A DNA stretch of 64,000 nt, taken from assembly GCA_018806985.1 (NCBI GenBank), contig JADANN010000289.1, positions 460,481 through 524,480 on the forward strand. The letters are read 5' to 3'. Positions within the stretch are counted from its first letter, which is position 1. Each line of letters opens with the position of its first letter. The stretch comes from Angiostrongylus vasorum (Eukaryota > Nematoda > Chromadorea > Rhabditida > Metastrongylidae). Both the position numbers and the translations under genes were made by a program. Shown one piece after another: positions 39,054 through 52,200 of the stretch. The notes under the pieces are model-generated. The model saw only the letters and a program-made list of their open reading frames with translations, had not been told where the DNA came from and searched no databases.

Positions 39054-40227
39054 AGACCTATTAATGTCAATCATTCAAATGACTCGATGTTCATGGAAAT
39101 GCTTATGTTGATGAGTGCACACACACCCTGTATTCCCTACAGCATATTCCCAAAAGTGCTCGTCGCCAGTATCAGTTGCGTTGTTTAATCCGTACCGTCT
39201 TCTCATCTCAACCATTCGATGTGTAGTGTTCATTCTTCTCAACCCTTTGGAATTACACTGCTATTTTCTGAAAGTTTGTTTCAAACACTTTCAAACACTG
39301 CTGTGCACAAATTGCATGCACAAGGATGTGACCATAGCTATTCGAAATTTAAGCGACATACGACTCTTCCCTTGGAGACTTTAATAGGCGAAAAACGCGT
39401 AATCATTTTAGTTCAAGCTGGCAGCCATCCGTGCAACGATAGTATGGGTAATACGAAAGGCATTTGCGGAGAGGTGGATTAATTCAATGACTGCTTTTCA
39501 TCTGCGTTTCATGTACTAATCGGATTCGTCAATGAGGCTGATGTGTGGAGCTCATCATTGTGTCCAAAGTAGTAATACACATCGCATTTTAGGTCATCAA
39601 GGGATATTTTTGTCTCTCTTGTAATTCAAAATCGAAGAATGTTGGTAGTACAACCCGTCAAATTTCAAAAAAAGGTAGCATTTACAGTGACAGTTACAGT
39701 GAGTTACAATTATTCAAGCTTTTGCTGCGACTCCAAATTTCCGCCTTTTCGGTAATTTTTTCAAGGCAGTAAATGCAAAACTGGTCTGTGCAATTACTTT
39801 GGGGTGACATTCAAGGAGTTATCACTGAGCTCAGTCACTGGTAACTTCGTTTTAAAACGTACTTGTAGAAACCGGCAGGATTCATGGGCAAACAGGTTGA
39901 AGTCGGGTGTGAATTGGAAGGTTGACGGCATTTCTAAACTAGTGTCTTTATAATACTTTGCAAAATAAAGGCGCTTTTAAGTTCCAAAATCTTAACGAAT
40001 TTATTTTAAACAGCGCTTTCATAGAAGTTTCAACACATAACGTTCAGCGGTCACCGACGATCAATTTTGTGCAAGTCCGTAATTTTTTGATGGTAGACGA
40101 TCGCTTTTCCTAGAGAGAACTAGAGAGCTTGAGGGGTTCCAAACGTGACAGAATTATAGAAAAGACTTGCTTTATATGCTCTAGAGGCATATACTTTACT
40201 ATTTCAAGATAGTAAGAATAAGAACTA
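39052..40227. other. Intergenic, nothing recognised
   Basis: Open frames around 39.1-39.5 kb on the plus strand lack motifs and splice context. No repeat family match was seen. Confidence 0.4.
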
Positions 40228-40445
40228 GCTAAGAGACAGGCGAAACGAAGGACCCGCATGGTGTGGTGGTGAACGCGTTACTAAGGATTACTAAGGATAC
40301 TAAGGATAAGCCTTAGTTCCCCATCATAGGCACCTGCGGTCCAGAGTTTTGCAAATATCTCAACATCATTCGAGTTATATTTTGCAACACACCCTGGAAT
40401 CAAAAGTATTAGGCAGTAAATAATAAGTTAAAATCATTTTAACAT
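40228..40445 (+). repeat. tRNA-derived SINE, family C, with internal short tandem expansion
   Basis: GACCCGCATGGTGTGGTGGT head, then the anticodon-loop region is replaced by tandem ACTAAGGAT units (about 40278-40310), then TTTTGCAAATATCTCAACAT and GGCAGTAAATAATAAG. The B box is lost through this expansion. Confidence 0.65.
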
Positions 40446-41594
40446 ATATTGTAGCAGGCCATTATTCAAGCGCACTTCCGTTACCGAATGGAAGTTCCTT
40501 GCACCTTGTGCTGGGTCTATCTGAATATTTTTCAACCTGACCACCCGTACGATAACTATGATTTCTCATGAGGAAATGAATTTGGAAATAATGTGCCAAG
40601 AACTACTACCTAAAAATTGAAAACTTCATCCCTTAAACAATTCAAGACGTTGGCTTTTCAATGTCTACGGATAGTCTTTCAATGACCAGAGCAGATGAGG
40701 TGTTGAGAACACTATGAACGTAGAACTTCTAAAGAAGAAAGTTTCCTCTGTCTCTCTGAAGGTATGAAAGTATAAATATATAAGAGGATTGAAAACCGAT
40801 GGACTCCTCATCGAAAGTGATAACGAAATAGTTGAAGATGTGGAGGACAACGTGTAACCTCCTGCGTCTGCATTCCATGAACGCAAAGGAAGTGAAGGGA
40901 GGAAAGATGACGAATGTGAGGTGCCGGTGACGAAGTCAACGGTGAGCGATCTGACAATTTATGACTCCATTCAGTTTTAGACAACAGTCCATCTTGTGTG
41001 GATCGATAATTCCTGCTTCGTTCACCCAACCGACACATTTCTATAAGTTATTTATTGCCTATATTTAGGGGATGATTTCGCACGAAATGAACACATGTGG
41101 ACTACAGAAGGATGTACTGTGGACAGCGACAAGTGTTGACGAGATATTCATTCATTCATTCAAGACATTCATTGATTCATGCCTTGATTATTGTAGTATT
41201 GGACAGTCTGTCGATTACTGGACTTCCAATCCTACGTTCTATTGTAATCCTTGTTTCTATAAGAGATAGATTTGAAGCCTGTTTGTCAACCGGCTTTTCT
41301 CAAAACGCAATGTGTGACCAGAAGATATCAGTAAAATCTTATCAGAACAGACAGGACTGGGAGCAGGTGTGTATTTCACCTCATCCAATAGGCACAAATG
41401 GGGCAAGTTATTCAACTTGCCCCGTATTGTTGCTTACACTTACAAAATTGAGCCATGTATAGATAGCGAGATCGTTCATAAGTAGCTGAAGAAAGGCATT
41501 TTTTTCATTGATATTTGGTATACAGTCTCCCTTAACTGGCAGCTTAGTTCAAAGAAGGATACATTTTATAGAGAGCTGTAGCAGAACAGTAAAG
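40446..41594. other. Intergenic, nothing recognised
   Basis: About 1.1 kb. Open frames of 60-120 codons near 40.7-41.5 kb on both strands have no motif. Confidence 0.4.
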
Positions 41595-41795
41595 GATCTC
41601 TATATTTTACGGCATCTCAACTCTTTTATTTACCGCTTAATCCTTTTTTATCACAGCAGAGTGCTACATGGAACACAACCAAAAGGATGCTGAGTTATAA
41701 GCAAAACTCGGGCGGCAATCTGGGGTTCGAAGCCGCTATCATCCTTATGGGGATCACGCCACCATCCACCACACCTACCAACGCCCTTGCGTTTT
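41595..41795 (-). repeat. tRNA-derived SINE, family C (diverged)
   Basis: Minus strand: GTAGGTGTGGTGGATGGTGG (A-box area), canonical B box GGCTTCGAACCCCAG, GCTTATAACTCAGCATCC body and the GCGGTAAATAAAAGAGTT end. Confidence 0.6.
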
Positions 41796-42226
41796 TTTCA
41801 GAAATGTTCTTTTACTGCATCGGTGCAATCGACAATCGCTCTCCAATGGGAATGATCTCTGAAGCAAAAATCTGCGTTTAACCCAATTAAGCTGAAGCTG
41901 CATACATAATCGTATTATCTTAACTTTTATTCATTACTTTTTATTTTTTCACAACAGCACGTTCATGGTTGTATTTCACATAATACACCGGAATCATAAG
42001 AATGCTCACAATTTAAGGCGAGATTCCTTCCTCCAACTCGTCATGAGCTACGTTACTAAAAGATATAACCAAAGCAAGCCGTTCGTGGACATGCTCACGC
42101 AGCATACCACTTTTTGCGTTACGTTGGAAACAGTCATCCTTCAACGCCGTTCACTTGTCATCTACGTTAAAGAAGGTGTACTTACACTAAGTAAGCAAAA
42201 GAGAGTCTTTCCGGAGAATATAAAGG

Positions 42227-42621
42227 GGTTGGTTGTCTACGTGGACTTGGATGGTCCCTCCTTACTGGTTGTTCAGGCCCCAACATATTCTCCGTTTTCC
42301 GGAGTTATGCTGGCTTAGCCACTGTGTTTCTCTGGGGTCCTGAAGTCAGTGTGGCCAAAGTCTGCCACAGGTCGTCACCACCACAGGCAGTGGCAGCCTT
42401 TGTGGATCAGAGGGAGATTTTCCACCATGCGAGTAGTTTAATACCAGGATAGTGATGGATTCTATTATTTGCTTACTCTTATCTAGCCTTCCTGATGGAT
42501 ACGCCGGACTCCTTCTTAGCTTAGGAGACACTGCCGAAGGGATGAATCCCCCTGCTGTACATTGCAGCCTGACACCCAGGAACATCTACCAGCCACGATG
42601 AGGCGGTAAATCGTTGGGAGG
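42227..42621 (+). repeat. Family D retroposon with target duplication
   Basis: It starts near TACGTGGACTTGGATGGTCC and ends GGTAAATCGTTGGGAGG. Flanks ATATAAAGG (42218-42226) and ATATTAAGG (42622-42630) differ by one base. Confidence 0.8.
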
Positions 42622-43099
42622 ATATTAAGGCACCATGATTAAAAATACACTGCAAAACTTCCTAAGCAGGTTAGCATTAGAGAAAGTCGTTGCTGGAATC
42701 ACTATGTCTAGTCTTTTGCAATATTAACAACATACATTTTATGGCTTCTCTAAGAAGTATGGAGAATTGAATGTATGCAACAAGAAATGCGAATTCTCTG
42801 TGAAATTTTCTGATTGTAGGTAGGAGTTGCACCGTGGTTGCAAACAGTACTAGTTTTATATATAGATTATATGCGTGAGTAAATAGTAGACCGCGTGATT
42901 TAAAATGAACGTTCTTGAGCACAATGTTCAAACGTTAGTAAAATAGTTGAGCTTTGCAACCGTTCCAAAAGTCGAGTTGTGTTGAAGTGCATTGATGAAC
43001 CTACATTCTGTGAATGCTGGGACACTCTGAAGACATATCCTCAGTGATTTATAAGCTCGGTATAACGAAATACTGTCCTTATGTGTCGGACATCAATGT

Positions 43100-43233
43100 T
43101 TAAAAATACATCTCCATGTCCTTTTTACCAGCAACGATCTGTTCTCGCCAATGAATTCGCACGTAAAACTGTTTTTTTGTAAATATAGAAGTGTAGAGAA
43201 TAGGTCTTTCATGCACCACGTGTGATTCAATAT
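43100..43233 (-). CDS. CNNM-like gene, last exon
   Basis: Acceptor CCACATAG. Two bases complete an Asp codon, then [20 protein letters not shown] and QFYVRIHW, ending KKDMEMYF and TAA. It ends soon after the CNBH-like fold, so there is no long C-terminal tail as in vertebrate CNNM1/2. Confidence 0.88.
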
Positions 43234-46200
43234 CTATGTGGAACAAGGTATCGTTTAAATACAAAAAGTCCATGCGACAAAAAGAACTGGTGGAAAGAAA
43301 TGAACTGGGAGGAGTGCACATTGACTACTTTGCTACTACCGCGCATTTCGCACTCCTCAGTTTGAGCTTTAGTTGTTAGGGAATGATGTTTTTCTTGGAA
43401 CATAACCTCATCGTAGTGGCAGTAATAATCCAAGGATTTCGTGAGAAAACAAGTGGAACTCACCTTGACGAACACGAATACTATTTGAAAGTTTCTCGAG
43501 GAGAACTTCACCAAACGAAGCCCACGGACCGACATCAAATGACATCTGGCTCTTTGGAAAAGTAACAACAGCTTTGCCTTCGAGGATGAGAATGAATCGT
43601 TTACTGGCTACTCCTGCTTCGTACAAATAAATTGTTTTGTCACCTTCCGTCCTCGGCAGAAGAATAACCTACCGTAGCTTTAATAAATGCTAATATTGCT
43701 AATTAATATCATAAGTTTCCTATAAAAGTCTTGAGGCAGTATAGGAACTGACGTGACGAATGTTCTTTTGAATCATTTTTTCACGTGCTTGTTTTTCAAA
43801 GTACTGATTTGAGAAAATGGTGTATCGATCGACAAGCCATCCTGAAACGACTTCGAGCATGTTCAACGATAAAGGATCACTTCTTCCCTCGCCACAGTAG
43901 ACATCCTGTATCTAAAACGAAGTTGGGAATCTTCCGTGAAGCTCATATTCCGAAGTCTCATTAATGCCTCATACCTGGATCGCTCGTCTTCTGTATCGAC
44001 GATGCACATTGTCCACAACTGAGTCGCTTTCATCTAATATTTCTGACTGAAGAATTTCTTCCAGAATGTCTTCTAATGTAACCTGAAGAATACCATCCAG
44101 CACATTATTCTTACAGCATTCTTGAACTTATAATAGTATCCTGTCAACTTTCTAAAAAATGCTACACAGGATTACCAGGCCGATTAAAGTGAGGTCGTCA
44201 TCATCTGAATCATCTGCAATTCGAAGCGATTTGAGGGTAATGATTGAATTCTGCGATGTGGACAACTCTTTTTCCTCAAAAGAAAAAAGAACCTAGTGAA
44301 AAAATTACATTCACCGAAGATTAAAGAAGATATAGGAAATAAAATAAAAATTTCAAACAAGCAAAAGAACAAAGCTGGTCTAATCCTGGTTTCTAGAAAC
44401 ATTCCTTAGAAAACAGCTGAACACTTAAAATTGAAGAATGGAGTATATTTAGTCGCCTCCTCAATAATGTGTTTAAATTCCCGAAGTAGTGTTGTGGACT
44501 TCAAATTAGAACCGAAATTAATTATTTGGCGTACGCCATCAACTTCTATGGAATTCTCATCGCCTGTAGAAGAATTCGTTTCCTGCTTTACTTGCCGAAC
44601 CATAGCAAGGTGATAATTCCCCTCTTTAAATTCATCAAGAAGTTCGGGAAGTGGCATATCTTCCCTGATGATACGAAGTTGTCTTTCATTGAATTCTGCC
44701 ACTGCTTTCACCGGGATGTTGTTCTTCTTATCGATGAGTGCGAGATCCTTGACAAGTAGGAGGGATTTGACCTAAATAAGCTCGCACGAATTTATCCTTA
44801 CGAGAAATTTTCGTGGTCTCCTTAAATGTTTTATGTTGTTCCCTTGCCAGGGATAAAAAAAATAATGGTGAAGAACTTGTCCGTATATTAAAACCTTTAC
44901 TGAAATAACAGTACGAAGAAGTACAAAGTCGGTTATCAAATGTTCTGTTGAATTCTCAACATGCTTTTAATCTCACGCAAAAATGAAATCAGCTAGTCCC
45001 ATAGAAGCCTAATACCAATTTTCAGACCCTAGAAAGTGAGAGACTTGGTTGGCTTGATGCGGAATCGAGACCAGCGCCAGAATACACACTAGTTCGACGC
45101 CGCGCTCGAGGCCCACTGGGCCCTCCATCCCTCCGCGGTCGGCAAATTGATACCCAGACTTGACTGGGGAGATAGCAGCACTAGCCCGATACATCGGTAG
45201 ACCATCGCGAATCAATGTATAAGCCAGATATGCATCCAATCGCCTCTAACGATCCTTAATGAAGGCGAATGCATGGTTCATCCCTCAGGGATTTATCAAC
45301 GCTGAGGGCTTTATCCTTTATTCTATTTTTAACAACAGATGGTAGGTCCCATTCTGAAAGAACGAAGACAAGAACTAGATTGCCTAAATTCTGAGTGGCA
45401 CAGAAAGGCTTGGACGTGGCAGTACCACTGCAGAGATGATCGTAATGAAAAATGAGTGGGTTCTTGAGGGCTTCAAAAAAAACTCAATAGAGAGATAACT
45501 TCGAGGTGATCTCGCTTTCTACATTGCGTCAATAAGTTTACGTGCTATGTGATCACTACTTGATAGCAAAGTTGAGTAAAAACGAGAGAATAGGTAGGGG
45601 AACTTATATGATCATCGGAAAGGTGCTGAAGATAAGAAAGTTCACAGAATCCTGTCTTCACCTCTTTAACCATTCCCTCTGTATTGACACATGACTCGAA
45701 GACTCTGTAAACGGTATAGAATGTTCTCAGCGTTATCGAAGACATTTTCAGGAGGCTACCGTTAACCGACGTCATCTGTCTGTTCTCGTTGGAGGTCATT
45801 AGGCTTCTGGTTCACATTGTTTCAGGTATCTTGACATGTGCGACAACATCCTTAGTTAACAGTCTATATACGGTCAGCTCATAGCCAAAAACGGCTGTCA
45901 AAAGATGTGCCATTGTGGAAGACAACGTTGGCAGATTCGTGGATGACTTACTGCATACACATTCCAAATGTAGGAACTGTTTTGTGGAGACGTCAGACAG
46001 TGATGATGTCGAGCCAGATGGTGCTCCTGGCTAGCAGACCAGATGTTCTTTTCATTCTTTGCAACTTTAAGCCAAGCTGTTTCTCCACTTTTTTAAAGGT
46101 CTTATACTATTAATTCCGTGCGTACTCTTCTGACTCGGACGTAACGATAGCTGTTTATGGCTCTCAAAGTACCACGAAACGTCACGTACCATCCAGGAAC

Positions 46201-49200
46201 TTCAGTTTTTTAATGGCTTTTAAATTCATCAGTATTTCAAAGGTACTGGACAAGGTCTTTGTTTTCTTTGCTGCTAACACAATCCAATAGTACAACGATA
46301 ATGTGGAGGCTTTCTTCTTGGACATTATGATCTCCGTTTTTTTCTTTGCGGAAAGAAAAACCATGTGTGAACACGATGTTTAATCTTGTGGTGAACTTCG
46401 CTATAATTGAAACATCTGTTGGACAAAAGCGTCAGCTGAAGACGATGCGGTGCTGATATCATGGGGCTCTTCACTGGAAAGCTCACAAGTTCAACGGAAG
46501 GAAAACGGCTTCCTCAACTGTGAGTTAATGGCTTCGTATTTACTACAGTTTGAGACAACTTCTCATCTGCGTTCCGTTCCACGTAGTCTGCTAATTTAGC
46601 AATTGGTTCTTTTACTTTTTTCATAAGTGCAGAGCATCGTATGCTAGCTTATGTATGCTTCATCTACACATCTTAATCTCAATTTGAGCAATGCATTCTA
46701 AGCCCGAGATTTTTCTAGTTTCTCCGTTTTCCTGCTTCCCATCGTTTGGTACAACACCTTTAAGCTCAAGGAATCACGCATGTCCTCAATTTTTGCTGTT
46801 AGTGACGAAACTATACTTACTACTACCTGAGTTTTCAAAAAGGCAATGCTGCTGCTGTTCTATTCTAAAGGGCTTTCTGGAAATTTTATATTCCATAACT
46901 TGCAGCTGTTTGTTTTAATCAATTTAGTAATAATACCTAGGCATATGTACAGTAGTTGTTCAGCACAACAGAGATTTCCAACATTCGGGTCGGTCTATTT
47001 TCCAGAAGGAAAAAACATCGTTTTCTCGTTCCTGGATCAAGTATTAAACAGACACCACATGCGTCACGATTTCTCTCCGAAGACATCACAAGCATTTGTT
47101 TTGCGATGATCATTGCTACAGTGGTGATAAGTGAGCATGCATAGAGAGAAAAACATAGGGGGAATCAAATATTAAATGTCTTTGCAATCACATGTTTGAC
47201 ACTAGACTTTCCAAAAAACCTCATAAAACTCTTTCACGTCTCTTAACGTTTAATGTTGTTTTTCTTTCATATCTTGACAAAAAGAAAAAAAAACCGTAAG
47301 CAGTAAATGCCGGTTGGAATGCAACATCTTGCTTGCGGATACAAAGCGAAAGGCATTATTGATACCTTGTTTCTGTCTCCATCTTCGTAGACAGGAATAC
47401 GAGTGTAGCCTCTGTGTACGATTTCCGTCATCGTTGTCGTGTCAAGTATTTCATTTTCGGACAACATAAACACATCCTGAAAACATTACACTTTTCCAAA
47501 TTCTATCGTGAAATTCACGAATTCTCATGTAAAACACATCTGCTAACTTCGATTCGTGTCATCACATCTCTGGCAACTTTGTTAGTGAACTCCATTGCGC
47601 CGACAGCAATTTTTAGATCGGCCGCCAAATCCTGCGAAGAGCGGTTGAATTAGCATTTGCAGAAATATAATTTGGTGATTCTGTTACATTAGTGTTGCTA
47701 TTCCTAGAATTCAGTTAAAAAATCATTTCCGCAGTGAAACGTTTCTTACCATGTTTCTATTTGCTTCCGTTGTCATTTTTAAGATTTCCATTAAACGACG
47801 CCTATCGAACTGATCCACTTCTTCGCCAATAATTAAGTCCAAAATCTTAACAAAATTTACACGATGAAAGCATTCTCACAGTGCCTTTTCCAAATGAGTA
47901 ATCAATCGGGTTTTAGATCACAATTGACTTACCACTAACTTGAAAACAGATTTCTCCTTTCTTAGCCTTAACTGTTGACAATTAATACTCGATACTTGAT
48001 ACTTGAACGGCCCGTCCTCACTAGTTGTGCGGGCCCCAGCATAATCACCATTTTTCGGTGATATGCTGGTTAGGCCATTGTGGTTTCCTGGAATCCCGTG
48101 GTCAGCCTAGCCAAAGTCTGTCCCAGGTCTTCACCACCACAGGCACTCGCAGCCGTTGTGGATAAAGGGAGATTTGCCACCATGCGACTAATTTGATACC
48201 AGGGCGGTGGTGGATCCTGGTATTGGCTTACTCTTAGCTAGGCTTCCTGATGGAAACGTCGGACTCCTTCTCAGCATAGGAGACCTTCCTGGGAGATGAA
48301 TCCTCCGCTGTACATCGCAGCCTGACACCCGGGAACACCTCTCAGCCACGATGAGGCGGTGAACCGTTGAGAGGTGACAGTTAATAGCATTTGACAATTT
48401 TTCACCATAACAACTTTCGTTAATAAACAATAAGTATGTCTATCATGATAGAACAGCTTCTGCGTGCAACAGATTGAACGCTGCTGAAGTTGGCTTAACC
48501 AAGCATACAATGAAAATTCTGGTTTCATAGTTTGTGGATACAATGAATTAAAAACTAAGCACTCCAACCATCTATTCGCTACAACCCTACTTGTTAGTCC
48601 TTTTAAGACATTACATTGAAAAACATGTGAAAAAAGAACACTTTTAACAATAGAGAGGTCCTCATGGAAGGAAACTGCGGTTTTTGCGCGGAATAGCAAA
48701 AGAATTTCTGTAACTAAGTGAGGAAGTTGATCCCAGATCATCCAGCAAACAGATACCATCAAAAAACAGCTATTTAAAAAGAAGACATAATGATCATATT
48801 TCTATTTTTCGACACTCCATATGTTGATGGAGCGCAAGGTTTAAATGCTTAGAACGTCTTACTACCATTGGTCCCACCTATGAGAGGACGAGAAAAGAAG
48901 GTTTAATTAGTTTTCTTACATAACGTGGTAGGCAAATAACCTACGCATGCTATTAAAACAGGTATTTTAACTAAAACTAATTTTCCTACACTGGAGATTA
49001 GCGCTAAGGGTATGGTAGTAAACAGCTATGAAAAAGTAGAATCTATGAAATGAATTTATTTTTGAACTACGGTGAGAAAAAAACTGCCCGATCGAGTCAG
49101 TGTCGTAGGTTTCTTAGGTTAACGAGCATTCCAAAAGAATTTGGCGTATTATACGTGACAAGTAAATGTGACAGTTTAGTGACTGGTGTAGCTTTATAGT

Positions 49201-52200
49201 TTTTGCTGACAAAACAGGATAGTTTTGATTTACCTTACTTATTGGATACGATAAAGGGCAAGTAATCCACATGAAAAAACGTGTAAGTAATATCGTCCTC
49301 GCACCAATAGCCAATCCATGCCTAGATTTGAGATACAGTTAAATGTGATGTCTCCATGAAGTTATGTCCTCTTCTCTGTTCCTCTTCAATTTAGAAGATA
49401 CGTTATTGTTTAATAAGAGTTACTCTTTACAGCAGCGAAATAGACTGTGTCAGAGCATTCCAAGGTCGTGTCAAAGGCAGTTCACCCTCGTCGTCCGAGA
49501 ACAAATTTTCCAGCTTATGTTTGAGTTTCTTCCAGCACGATGGCCATTCGTTGTATTCGTTTGTCTTTCGTCAAGGATTCCAGGAGGAATTTTTCAGTTA
49601 TGTTCAGTTCAGATGACCATACCTTAGGTGAAATTCTTGCTGTATGTCACAGTTTGACACAAACGAACACCCAAAATGTACAGTGGTACCGTTAACAGCG
49701 AAAAACAGGAAGAAGTGATCTTTGTTCTGGAAAGTATGCCACTTCTTACGTCTTTTTTCAATAACCATTTTGAAATGCGTGCCCCGATAGTTAGCCTGCG
49801 TTTGAGCGTGCTTACCCAGGCACTCAGATAGGCTGTTTTCACAACTTGTGATGATTCCAGGGGTGCAGCGTTCACCAAAGGAGGAGATAAAGTCGTTATA
49901 CAACTTCCGCTGCAAATTTAGACTCTCTTATCTTTGTTACTCAGAATGCTGAATATTTGTTGAGGTCTACTGTCTTTGAAAACGAGAAACAGAATGGTTA
50001 ACGCGTTTTCAGACCGTCACCACAAAGAGTTGCTTTCCTTGATCGGATGAAATTTACGGCCTTTGACGCATTTTCGCCTTCAGAGATTCTTGCAATGACA
50101 ACAAATCGTGCGCTTACTCGACGGATCAGTTCACGACGACTCAACAAGCCGAATCTTTAGGTGGTAATATTGAACGACATCTACGGCTGTGCTATATGGA
50201 TGAAGGACGTTTCAAACCGTTGGTTGTACATCACAACCTTCAACCGAACTGGGTTACCCCAAGGTCCGACTTTCTTCTAAGTTTGGCATTGATCAATAAT
50301 CCACTGTTTTTTTATGAGAAAAGATGAGCTTGTTATTACAGTATTTATTCATTCACAATAGCCGACATTTCGGCGCCTTCGCCATCCCCAGAGCCCGGAA
50401 GAAAGGTGAAAATGGTGCGCAATCTACACAACCAAACATTTTTATAACTTCTCCAGATAAAGCATAGTATATAAATTTCTCTTCGCATAGCAAACTATCT
50501 CACAATCACGGGAATGAGGATTTATGCACCAAGTTTTATCTGCTAAGGTTATAAAAATGTTTGGCCGGGTAGATCGCGCATGAATGTGACCTTTCCGCCA
50601 AGCTCTGAGGAAGGCGAAACCGTCGAAACGTTGGCAATTTTGAATGAATAAATACTACTATAACCAAGTCGTGTCTCCTTTTTCAAGAGAACAGCCAACT
50701 GAGCTACTTACTTGACACATGCACTCTGTGGAACGATCTCACCAAACACGACTATTCCCAGTGATGCGGTAATAAATGCGACACTACCAGATGTGAGATC
50801 TTCGAACAGAATTGAGATTGCGGCGTTCACCACCTGAAGCGTTTACGTTTCAACATTTCGTTATCACAAGCGAAATTACTTTCTATTACATTGAAGTATA
50901 ACAATAGCAAAAAAGAATTTGTTGTAATAAAATACCACGTTCATGATTAGGATAGTGCACAGAAGATAATTGCCCATTTTCCTTACAGGCAAGATTGTCT
51001 TCGCGTATTTCGCTTCCTTTTTCGAGCCTCAAAATAAAGTGGATTGGCACCAGTAGCAGTATTTCTTGGAGGGGCTTTTTCTTTAAATTTTAACTCTCAT
51101 AACGTTTTAAACGATATAAAACAACCATACTAACCACTTTTAATAATCAGTTTCAGCTCTTGAATAGACAACGACATAAGCCCGAGGTTCAAACCGGAGA
51201 AGAGAGCAGACATTGCAAATAAAATAACAAGTATGGTAATCTAAACATTAAACTCCTACTGAAAAAATCGATATAGCCAGGAATTTTTCGCGAAGTTCAA
51301 TCGCTAAAGAAAGTGGTTTTGCGCTCCATGGGAAATGTATAAAACGGACTCAGCTGAGGGTCACCTGCAAGAAAAGCGGCATGTAATGCTCTTTCATCGT
51401 CTCCGCTGTGTTAATCCATGTTCGATCGTCATCAATCTGCAGAAAAACGTCCAAAAATAGCAAAATTATCGCAACGTAACACTTTCGCACTAACCAGTTG
51501 AAGTTCGCCCATTCGGCCTTGTTGTTTCACGCACATCCGCCAAGAATCTTCGCAGCTAAGAAAAAATGGCTTTTAATATTGCTGATTATTTTGAAGAAGA
51601 AATATGAAGCGAAACAGAAACTGAAGGGATAGTCTTCAATAACATAATAACAAGGAATATCATCGTTATATTTGACAGAGAAGTATTATATTATTAGGAA
51701 AGGTATTTATTGCTTCAGAGGACGGATAGCACAGTGGTAATGATGTCCATCCTCACAAGCATGGTGCTAGTTCGATTCTGCTCCGGGCCAACCAACCCTC
51801 TCATCCCTCCGGGGTGGGGCAGTTGCTGCCGGACTTGGATGGAAAAAATCACTCTCTCCAATTCATTAAGGAGCTGCTCCAGCCCGGCTATCTCAGGACT
51901 TCAGGAGAATTGCTCGACCAGCATTCTACGACATTCAAGATGAAAGGAATATCCTTAAACAACAACCGAAGCCACAGGTGTGTTGAATGATCTTCGTGGA
52001 CAATGGATGCGAGGAAACGAATCGAATATGAGAAGTGCTGGGATCGGCACACTAGAAAACGGGTCATATAAAAAAAATAATAAATTTATTGCTTCACTTT
52101 TTTGCATACAAATTGCGACTACTTTGGCTCTTTCCACTCCGGTGAAAATCTAGCAAGAAATAACTACAAGAAACAGGACTAACTTTGGAAAGGACATCTT

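Noticed and set aside
48271..48762. 163-codon minus-strand frame
   Set aside because: It starts in intron DNA and runs into a family D repeat; no motif or splice context.
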